From contig CP114484.1 in the NCBI GenBank assembly GCA_027186245.1, positions 3,794,501-3,858,500 on the forward strand: DNA of 64,000 nucleotides, written 5' to 3'. Source of the DNA: Coriaria nepalensis (lineage: Eukaryota; Streptophyta; Magnoliopsida; Cucurbitales; Coriariaceae). A program made the translations under genes and the position numbers. This document shows positions 56,570-64,000 of the stretch, one piece after another (positions within the stretch are counted from its first letter, which is position 1; every line of letters begins with the position of its first letter). The notes beneath the pieces were generated by a model. That model was not told the DNA's origin. It saw only the letters and a program-made list of their open reading frames with translations, and did no database searches.

Positions 56570-58955
56570 TTTTCCGACCTTAATTCTTCTTAGGAAAATA
56601 TCCTAATAATAATAGTCTCATCAAATGGAAACCCAAATAACAAACTAGCCCTAGTCTTAGCACTTGATGACCAAGAATCCAATAGTGGGGATACCACTGA
56701 CCTTTTTAGGGGTGAAGGTGAAGAACAGATAGATTCTATGTTAGATGACCCTAGGATCAAAACAAACGAGGCAACTACCTCAACCCCTCCCAAAAAGAAT
56801 TTAAAAACTAAGGTCAAGATGATTTAATGCTTAGAGAAGATCACTTCGGACATGACCGAGCTTGACCTGTGGCATCTTTAGACTAACTTTGACATTCCAA
56901 GGGGAATTACCCTTAGGCTCCCTAATTTCTAAGAGAACCTTTCCAATATATAAGGTTCTGATGAGGGTGTCCTCTATGCTACAGCCTTCAACCTAGGTTT
57001 AAGGCTTCCTCTCCATCCTTATGTCTAAGAAGTGCTAGGTCATTTAAATATCGCCTCGAGTCAACTGGCTCCTAATGCCTTGAGGGTTATAATGGGGGTA
57101 TACGTATTGTGGAAGCAATTTGAAGCTAGCGGCCCCACCTTTTTTTTTTACCAAGATCTACGGTCTCAGTTATAACAATGATTATAAGTGGTTTGATCTT
57201 TCCCCAAACTATGGGAGGATAGTTATGGAGTGTCCATCTTCAAACAAAGACTAAGTAGAGGATTGGTTTATCGTCAGCGGAAAATAGCATAACATAGTAC
57301 TTCTCATCTAAGAGATGGAGCCGATCTTTTCGCTTCAAGGAAAATAGTATGTCCAAACCCCTTTACACCCTTTAAAACTTTTCTCAATCATCACACTTAC
57401 ATTTAGTAAGTTTGATTTTTTGGTGTCCCCCTTCTAGGTGTCAAGTTTAAGAGGCTTGTCTTTGAACTTCTAGAGGCTGAAGTGATAGCAAAAATGAAAG
57501 GTGTTCCTGAGCCATAAAGGCGTTAGGAGTTTCTTCACTTACATGAGAATTTAATAAAGAGTGGTCTCATCCATTCAGTTATCCCCTTAGATGTTGAGCC
57601 GTGCCGAACACTTTTTTTGGACAAACCTGACCAAAACGTTAACAACTTTATAAAAGAACTTGTAACATTACTGACCTTGTCATTTTCCACATTTAGATAT
57701 GGATGTTGAGGCTAGAGCTCCTCTTGCTAGGGAGAAAGAAAAAGAGACAAGTAAGAAGACCGCCAAAAGGGCCAAGTAATAAATGAAGATACCTATTGGG
57801 GATCAGAAGCATTAGAAGTTGACCCATTCCCCATTCCCTGAGTATTCTAATGACCTTCCAACTTCAAGCTTGAAAATGATGAAGGCTCACTCCTAGGAAT
57901 ATTTTTTTTTTCAATCTAACCTCATGCCTCAGAATTGTTTTTCTTGAGGCTAAGTTACCAAGGATAAGGTTCTATAGTCTGATCCTGATGTAATTCGATA
58001 TGACCCTGTCTTGACGAAGGCTCCCATTGTAGATTTAGAGGAGATAAAGCCTTGATTTGATTCAGTGGACTTTTTCTTAACTCAGAGTTTAGGCTCTGGA
58101 GAAAATGAACCTTAGTTTAGGCTAGAACCGTTAAAAGTTTTTATGGATGAGCTTCCTCGACTCATTAAGTCAAAGGTCCCCACTGATCTTCAATCCCTAA
58201 ACTTTCAAAACTTCATAAAGAAATCCATGCTCAGAGCTTCAAGGGTATACCTCCTCATCTATAGTACTTTATCTATTTTGAGACTTCTTGTCTGACCACT
58301 TTTTATTTCGTACAAGTGGTGCTCGATCAAGCTATTCTGAATGTTACTCTTCTGATCAAATTCAAAGGAGGTTAAGAACTTGAAAGTGAAGCTTGACCAT
58401 TAGAGGAAGGCAGTGGACCATCTATCCATGGCTTTTTATTCTAATAAGGAAAATAGGGAGAAAGTTGAAGCAAAGCTTCATATATGTAAAGAGGAATAAG
58501 AAGCGGTCACTCAATTATTTCGTTCCTCCTAGGCTCAGCTAAAAAAACATGATGAGGATCTCTCGATGCTAAAAAAGAAATGGGAGGAGGAGTTTATGCA
58601 AACTCATCTCTCTGATCTTTAGAATTAATGGAAGGCTGAGTTCTTAAGAGACCACCAATCTGAGCTTTACGGTAAGTGGAACGATGAGTTTCTAAAAAAT
58701 GGTATGTGTCCTCTGCAGATTCAATGGAAGGAGGATTACTTGCAGTCTGAGTAGTGTAAGGATAAGGAGTATGAGCTCCAGAAGGATGGCTTTCTCCTTA
58801 CTAGAGCCACTTTAAACAAGTGTATACTGATGTCGACTTTTAAACTCAAGTGTTCTTTGGCCGAGATCAGTTCCAACGAAGAGAGTGATGATGGAGATGA
58901 TGAGGATGGTGGGGATGGTACTGGTGATGCTCACCAGCCTATGATGAGCCCTTAA
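56570..58955 (+). pseudogene. Antisense ORF, 'putative gypsy-type transposon' (Transposase_28-like)
   Basis: Plus-strand frame opposite to the element. N-terminal acidic region (56610-56820: KLALVLALDDQESNSGDTTD) leads into the conserved domain at 56860-57250 (FDIPRGITLRLPNF, then FNLGLRLPLHPYV, HLNIASSQLAPNALRVIMGV, YVLWKQFEASGPTFFF). That pattern is diagnostic of the PF04195 family found in Tat-lineage elements. The C-terminal half (58360-58800) is charged and coiled-coil-like (KENREKVEAKLHICKEE), ending in an acidic tail (SSNEESDDGDDEDGGDGTGD) and stop at 58953-58955. Several in-frame stops and shifts mean it is not translatable. Function in the family is unknown; it is not a proven transposase despite the domain name. 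Confidence 0.8.
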
Positions 58956-59139
58956 AACAAGCAAGATGAAGAAATGGCTTCTTAGTTTTTTTTACTTTTT
59001 GTAAGGCTATGGATTTTGACCTTTCTAAATGTCATAGTCCTTGAATTTATTTTTTTTTCATATAGTATGCTTCAACCTATGTCTTTTTATTTTTTTCTCA
59101 TTCAGATCTTTGTATCACTTGGGCCTCTCCTTGGTTCTT

Positions 59140-59660
59140 AAGGCCTGTGAGCGGTTAAGATGCTAGGTAGATAATCTTTTATGCTGATCTCAAGATCTTT
59201 TATCTGAGACTGAGTTATCACATTTGGTGATGGGCTCAAGTCAGACTTTAGGAGCTGAACTAAGAAACTCTGGTTGTATGTTTGAAGATATGTGTTCCTC
59301 AGAGCAGAGTCATTAAGTTTTAGCAATGGTCTCAACATGCACTTTAGAGACGTGGCCCCCCAGTTAAGACTTTTTCTTAATCGAATCATTAGGATTGGCG
59401 AAGATTTCTGGTCAGGCTTTTCTTAGGATGTGGCCCCTAGTCTTAAGACTTATTATCTAGTACTAATTCTTCCAGCTCGGTGATAGCCTCAGGTCAGACC
59501 TTGGGGGTATAGCCCTAGGCCCTAAGACTTTTTGGTCTTAACTGAGTCATCGAGCTCTGCGATGGCCTCAGGTCGGACTTTGGGGGTATAGCCCCCGGTC
59601 CTAAGAGTTGTTGGTCTTAACTGAGTCCTCGACCTCGGTGATGGCCTCAGTTCGAACTTA
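59140..59660. repeat. About 79-bp tandem repeats in the element's 3' untranslated region
   Basis: The block CGGTGATGGCCTCAG/AGGTC recurs at 59478, 59557 and 59636 (79-bp spacing), with GGGGGTATAGCCC and TTGGTCTTAACTGAGTC in each unit. More divergent units extend left to about 59140 (GGTGATGGGCTCAAGTCAGA, GTGGCCCCCCAGTTAAGACT). They lie between the integrase end and the antisense ORF. Confidence 0.8.
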
Positions 59661-59809
59661 GTAAGTCACTTGTTTCAAAGTTAAAACCCTCAAATGTATT
59701 TTCAAAACATATAAATTACACCAAAACTATAGATTTTTCATTAATCGAAAGGCTTAGAAGGATTACATCTGAGGTACCGGTGAAAAAGCCCATCCTAGCC
59801 AAAGTAAGG

Positions 59810-60300
59810 GCAAAACCGGCCTCGACCCACAATACAAGATTTGTGACTTCAATAATAGGACTTCAGATAATCCATGTTCCATGGATGAGGAAGGCTTTTC
59901 CATCCCTGTCCTTTAGTATATATGTTCCTTGTTAGACTTCTGTGGTGACTATGTAGGGTATTTCTTAGTTTTCATCGAATGCCCCTTTGTTTAGTTTTCG
60001 GATCTTCTTCAATACCAGATTGCTTACCTTCACTGCCTTTGCTTTCACTTATGAGTTCTAGTATCTCTGCATTCTTTGTTTTAGCACTACCTCGTAAAGG
60101 TGGGCATCATCTCTGGTTTCTTCAATGAAGTCAAGCGCCTTAGACATGGTATAATCATTATATGTGCCTTTGAACAGTAATCTCTTATAAAAAAAAAAAA
60201 GTAATCCAATTTCTACTGGGGATTGGAGTCCTAACTTTGAACAATAACCTGCTCGTGAATCCCTTGAAGATCTAAAGTTTTCCAAGCAAACACGCCGAGG
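59810..60300 (-). pseudogene. Gypsy integrase C-terminal remnant
   Basis: Minus-strand frame: LQSPVEIGLLFFFYKRL, MSKALDFIEETRDDAHLYEV, VLKQRMQRY, then after stops VSNLVLKKIRKLNKGAF, WEIPYIVTTEV and GTYILKDRDGKAF. This is the typical Tat/Athila integrase tail (xxPAEIGxxT ... LDxLxExRDxAxxR ... GDLVLRK ... GPYxVxxxxxxGTYxL). The catalytic core upstream is missing. Confidence 0.85.
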
Positions 60301-60539
60301 TTTTATCTTAGCGTTAGGATTATAATACCCATATATGCTCCATGCAGGCTATTTCCAACAATCTGCTTCTTCCTATCTCCCACTAGGATCTCCTTCAGAA
60401 ACTCGGCGAAGGAGGGTCTAGCCACATAATTTCCTTATATCATGTGCACAGTTGAGAACTTCCATTTTAGAGACATCACATAGCACTCCCTTACTTTCTT
60501 CTAACATCATCTCACGATGCAAATGCCAGCGGGTGTTGA

Positions 60540-60900
60540 GAACTTCATAGAGGGGTGTCTGGTTGATACCATGCTTCCATGTCGTTTACTGCAAGTTGAC
60601 CAAGAATAAAATTATAAGCTAATGGAAATATTGACAATTAGAAAATTTACCATAACTGTTTTTTGATAAGGCTCTTCGCTCACGATCATGGGCAGTGTGA
60701 TGGCTCCTTCAGGTATGACTTCCACTTTAGAAAAGCCGGTTAAATAAATATGAGCAGATTTTAATGAAGCATACTGGATCCATATTCTCATAAAGGCTGA
60801 GGTGGTAATTACATCCACCAAGCTTCCCATATCTACCAGTATTTGGTGTACTTTCAGCATGGCAATATTGGCTGTGATGACCAGCGCGTCGTTATGGGGG
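60540..60900 (-). pseudogene. Gypsy aspartic protease remnant
   Basis: Minus-strand frame 60893-60612 reads HNDALVITANIAMLKVHQIL, VDMGSLVDVITTSAF, SKVEVIPEGAITLPMIVSEE, KTVMVNFLIVNISIS. This is the retropepsin-like domain of Tat elements (HDDALVV..., ILVDNGSSADVL, G.I.LPV). The catalytic Asp is in VDMGS. It continues with shifts to GICIVR near 60520. Confidence 0.85.
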
Positions 60901-60949
60901 AAAATGATTCCCTCTCATTTGATGATGCCGAGGTCGAGTCGATGGTGAA

Positions 60950-62370
60950 CACCTCGGATTGAGAAATTCGGACCTAGCTTTTCCTTTGATCTTTTAAATC
61001 ATCTCCCTCCTGCCCTTCGATGATGAAGTCGATTTCTTTGGTATGGCCAAGCCCCTTTCATCATTTTATCGCCCTAAATTTGCCCGGACCTTTTTTTAGC
61101 TGATTTGCCTCCGTCTATGAAATCCTGCAGCTCCACGTTCTATATTCATTCCTCGATTATGTTCTTCAGCTAGTATTTTAGTTTCCTCATAGAGGGTCGG
61201 CCTCTTAAACATGTTTTATATCTCGTATTTCAAGTACATACCTTTACATCCCTCGTCAGAGGGGCTAGCATTTGTAGGAGCTATTTTGGCTCTTTCTCAG
61301 GGCTCTTCCTCTTTTTCTCCTCTTTTCATTCATCTTTCTACTTGTCCTCTTTCTTTGGCTTCTAAAGATTAGGGTCTAAGGTTTGAGCGATGCCCCCTAT
61401 AGTCGTCAACTGAGTCTCATACACTTTGTATGCCCCTCCCCCCCCCCCCCCAAATCTTATGAGGAATCTTTACCGCTTCAGCATATGTCGTCGGGTACTT
61501 ATTTCTGGTGGTTGGGATGGACTTCTTGTTGATGGTGCTTCTAAGAAATGCGTGTATGACTCCTTATTGAATTGGTCTATCCACCTTCTGGCCAACTCGG
61601 TTAAACATTTCAATGAAGTCCATTAGATTTTCGCCCGACCTTTGTTTAACAACATTTAGGCTAATGAGAGGCAACTTTACTTTTTGTGGCTCCTGAAAAG
61701 TTAGCTATAAATAATGACTCTAACTTAGAAAATGAATCTACCAATCCTAGGGTTAACCTATGTACCAGTCAATTATTGATCATACAAGGGTGATCTGGAA
61801 GGCTTGGTAGACTATAACTTCAAACATCCCACTCAGGCACATTGAGGCAATGTAAGCTTTGATGTGGTCTCAATTGTCTTTTTACTCGTCATACTATGAG
61901 ATTTAGAGAGCTATAAATTTCTTTAAGATCTGAACCTCTAGGATCCTTTTAGTGAAAGAGTTATTTGTATCTCCGAAAAAGGGTATAACATCTCCACCTG
62001 CTGCCGAAGTCAACTCCAAGCTCAGCTTTTTTAACCTTTGACCTCTTTAGCTTCTCTTTCAGTCTTTCTTCATGAGTGAGGTCAAAATTTGTGTTCATAG
62101 CTGAGCTGACTCCTTTCTCTCTTCGCTCATTTATTCATGGCATTCTGGAGTTTGGGGTCGGAACCACTCAGAACTCTACTCGTATTTGGTTTAGGAAATT
62201 TCCAAGGTGATTCTAGATGGCCTTGTCCCTCTCGACAATGCTGGAGATTTGAGGTACCTCTTAGGCTTCATCTTCTCTGCCTTGGTTATTTGCTGAAGTT
62301 GACTGGTAGTGATATCCTCGTGGTTTTACATATAACCTCTCTACCTTTTTTGATTGATTGAATATGGCTT
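60950..62370 (-). pseudogene. Gag region debris of the Tat-type gypsy
   Basis: Between the primer-binding site and protease, minus-strand frames give broken gag-like pieces (LPSLPDHPCM, FIANFSGATKSK near 61680, TSIRSHTRIS) and a lysine/arginine-rich linker near 61300-61380. The length suits a Tat gag, but stops and frameshifts break it throughout. A C13 run at 61437-61450 adds a further frame break. Confidence 0.55.
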
Positions 62371-62381
62371 TTTGTCTTTTC

Positions 62382-62399
62382 CTATAAACGGTGCCAAAC
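62382..62399 (-). other. Primer-binding site of the Tat-type gypsy
   Basis: On the minus strand TTTGGCACCGTTTATAGG directly follows the 5' LTR end (GTTTCAATA). It resembles the conserved TTTGGCGCCGTCTGTGGG of Tat/Athila elements with a few C-to-T/G-to-A type changes. Confidence 0.75.
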
Positions 62400-62710
62400 T
62401 ATTGAAACCAAATTCAGCATATGATCCTTAAGAGTATGTCAATCCAGCCACAACAAGCAAAATAGAAAATTACCGCCATGGGTTATTTTCGGCGATACTA
62501 TTCCAACAATCAAGTTATAATAGGAGAGAGTTAATCTTTTTTGGAAACTTAAAACGATTATGAGTGCGTACATTTCCTCTATCCCTTTGGAACATATTTA
62601 TATTTTACGTGTGCTAATTTTCAATTACTTATACAATCAATATCATTAATTTTGATTATGTAATATTCAAATAGTTAGTAGTTCGTCCGACCTCTTGAGA
62701 CATATTTGCA
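62400..62710 (-). repeat. 5' LTR of the Tat-type gypsy, outer part missing
   Basis: Aligns with 55661 to about 56035 of the other LTR, with an internal deletion (the ATTAATGATAGATAATTAAG stretch is absent). The match stops near 62710, so about 140 bp of the outer end are lost. Confidence 0.75.
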
Positions 62711-63352
62711 TCTGGGGGTCCAAAGTTAATTTACGTGGCGTGAGTCGCGTGACAGGTTGGATTGGACCAGTTTACTGGGTTACGTTCAACTACTTTAACG
62801 GGTTATTTCCTTTTTTGATGTTGGCCATCTGAGATGAATTCAAAATCCAGCTTAGGATTGCAGGAAAACGGCAAGAGAAAATTCAAATGATCCGTGATCC
62901 GTATAAGCTAATACCCAGAAATGTGACAAGTGTGACATGAATGAGATTTGTGATGATTATACCCAGAAATCAATAATTACAAGCAGCAATAGCACAAGAA
63001 TATGCTACTTACTTGATTGTAGTAAGCCATGAATAATTTATAATTACGGTCTCCCCAATTCATCCCTAGCTATACATAGATTGATTACCTCTCCAACCTA
63101 ATCGTTTCCTGAGCCATTTTTATTGCAATACTCATCTATTTATAACAAGTCAAATAAATAATATGAAGAAACTCGTTTCCCTCTCGTACCTCTCTTTGAT
63201 TTGTCTTGAAAACTCTTCTGGGCTTGCCAACGATGAATATTAGCATCACTAAAACATCTCGATCCAGATCAGAAAGAATTGATGGGAACTTTGACAGTGA
63301 ATAGAGTTCTAAAAAGTTTTTTGTTTGCAAATGAGGAAAATTCTCAAAAGAA
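62711..63352. other. Spacer and 3' flank of the LRX-like gene
   Basis: No independent gene. The rightmost 200 bp follow the stop codon of the minus-strand LRX-like gene and probably include its 3' untranslated region. The His/Pro/Leu-rich frame at 63136-63909 is a shifted reading of that gene. Confidence 0.45.
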
Positions 63353-64000
63353 TCAATAGAAGGGTGGTGGAGGGGGGGAAGCATACGAAACTCCATGGAT
63401 TGGCGGCAAAGGCCCCTCATACACGGGCATAGGAGGTGGGGGGCTTTGGTAGATAACAATTGGTGGTGGTGGTGGTGGTGCAGAGGGCGGAGGACACTCA
63501 TGTGAGACTGGAGGGGGTGATGGAGGGGGAGGAGAATGGTACTGAATTGGCGGTGGTGGTGGGGAATTATATGGATGAGGAGGAGAAGGCAATGGTGGTG
63601 AGAGAGTTGGTGGAGGATGTGAATGGTATTGTATTGGAGGTGGTGGAGGAGGTGAGTGATACACATAGGGTGGTGGAGGTGATGGTGATGGAGGCGGAGG
63701 TGGAGGTGGATGTGAATAATATGTATAGGGAGGAGGTGATGGAGATGGTTGGGGAGGTGAGTAATATGTAGAGGGAGGAGGTGAAGGAGGTGATGGTGAA
63801 GCGGGAGGTAGATAATGAGTGGGTGGAGGAGGTGATGGAGATGGTGGGGGTGGTGAGTAATATGTATAGGGATGGGGTGAAGGAGGTGATGGTGAAGCGG
63901 GAGATACATAGTGAATGGGTGGAGGAGGTGAAGACGATGGTGATGGAGGTGGAGATGGAGGTGGCTGTGAAGCTGATGGAGGAGATGGTGGTGGTGGTGG
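63353..64000 (-). CDS. Proline-rich extensin domain, LRX/PEX-like protein (C-terminal part)
   Basis: Open minus-strand frame entering from the window edge and ending at TGA 63353-63355; 215 residues are visible. It is almost wholly proline/serine/tyrosine repeats: PPPPPSPPSASQPPPSPPPS, HYVSPASPSPPSPHPYTYYS, THYLPPASPSPPSPPPSTYY, PYVYHSPPPPPPIQYHSHPP. Repeated YYS/YHSPPPP units are sites for hydroxyproline O-glycosylation and tyrosine cross-linking in extensins. The C-terminus EGPLPPIHGVSYASPPPPPF-Y is, as I recall it, the characteristic ending of leucine-rich-repeat extensin proteins, which act in the cell wall. The signal peptide and LRR part would lie beyond 64000, so a simple extensin cannot be excluded. 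The GGTGGA-type repeats on plus are just this coding sequence in reverse. Confidence 0.82.
   Translation of the reverse strand, partial: PPPPPSPPSASQPPPSPPPSPSSSPPPPIHYVSPASPSPPSPHPYTYYSPPPPSPSPPPPTHYLPPASPSPPSPPPSTYYSPPQPSPSPPPYTYYSHPPPPPPPSPSPPPPYVYHSPPPPPPIQYHSHPPPTLSPPLPSPPHPYNSPPPPPIQYHSPPPPSPPPVSHECPPPSAPPPPPPIVIYQSPPPPMPVYEGPLPPIHGVSYASPPPPPFY

Larger units (their letters stand above)
55661..62710 (-). mobile_element. Tat/Retand-type Ty3/gypsy element, minus strand, degraded
   Basis: Direct repeats at 55661-56175 and 62400 to about 62710 are its LTRs (shared GAA.CCAAATTC.GCATAT, AGTTCGTCCGACCTCTTGAG). Next to the right LTR, minus-strand TTTGGCACCGTTTATAGG is a primer-binding site of the TTTGGCGCCGTCTGTGGG kind used by Tat/Athila elements, fixing the orientation. 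Internal order from right to left: gag-like debris, aspartic protease, a deletion of RT-RNase H-integrase core, integrase C-terminus, tandem repeats, and a long ORF on the opposite strand. An antisense extra ORF and a repeat-rich 3' untranslated region are hallmarks of the Tat lineage. Stops and the large deletion show it is inactive. The right LTR lacks its outer part. Confidence 0.85.

Noticed and set aside
56590..56817. Minus-strand frame MTLVFKFFLGGVEVVASFVL
   Set aside because: It is the reverse of the acidic N-terminal part of the antisense ORF on plus and has no independent support.
63136..63909. 257-codon His/Pro/Leu-rich frame on the minus strand, and a Val/Glu-rich frame on plus at 63460-63771
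   Set aside because: Both are shifted or antisense readings of the proline-rich LRX-like coding sequence, whose Pro/Ser/Tyr frame is the one with family motifs and runs from the window edge to a natural stop.

Overview
This window looks like AT-rich nuclear DNA from a eudicot plant. It has intron-split genes with GT-AG splice sites, plant-type gene families, and dense, nested LTR retrotransposons primed by initiator-Met tRNA. I cannot name the species from sequence alone. Only three host genes can be supported, all on the minus strand: a small heavy-metal-associated (HMA) domain protein of the NaKR/At3g56891 type (26314-27083, 3 exons, 153 aa), a SERINC family membrane protein (43509-46292, 12 coding exons, 409 aa, with a 5'UTR intron reaching about 47353), and the C-terminal part of a proline-rich LRX/extensin-type wall protein (63353-64000, running off the window). 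Exon chains for the first two were read by eye and close in frame.

Layout: 1-1.9 kb is AT-rich with no gene. 1.93-10.0 kb is a decayed Ty3/gypsy remnant (LTR-like ends, RT/RNase H/integrase fragments) broken by a shrunken minus-strand copia element (3.76-4.81 kb) and by a 4 kb element with about 400 bp inverted ends. That element holds about 22 copies of an 83-bp tandem repeat rich in TTGACC motifs. 10-15.1 kb is intergenic, with a possible large LTR-like repeat at 13.0-14.85 kb. 15.66-16.74 kb is a copia remnant. 18.83-25.44 kb is a minus-strand copia element with both LTRs and a 1-kb near-perfect palindrome (24.06-25.04 kb) between its 5' LTR and gag. The HMA gene follows at 26.3-27.1 kb. 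29.49-31.24 kb is an inverted repeat of promoter-like sequence.

31.8-42.1 kb is a retrotransposon stack: a decayed copia (IN-RT-RH) joined directly to a second decayed copia (gag-PR-IN plus 3' LTR), then a minus-strand LINE fragment split by a very young, structurally complete copia element (38209-42081). The young element has 663-bp LTRs differing at only 2 positions, a 5-bp target duplication, PBS, PPT and an open 812-codon gag-PR-IN frame, but no reverse transcriptase or RNase H. The older neighbouring copia lacks RT/RH at nearly the same place, so this may be a lineage of RT-less elements mobilised in trans.

After the SERINC gene, 47.7-52.5 kb is intergenic with a TRIM-like miniature LTR element (47962 to about 48410). 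52.5-54.6 kb is a minus-strand copia remnant. 55661 to about 62710 is a minus-strand Tat/Retand-type Ty3/gypsy element with protease and integrase-tail remnants, tandem repeats in its 3' untranslated region and a long antisense ORF of the 'putative gypsy-type transposon' family. The LRX-like gene ends the window.
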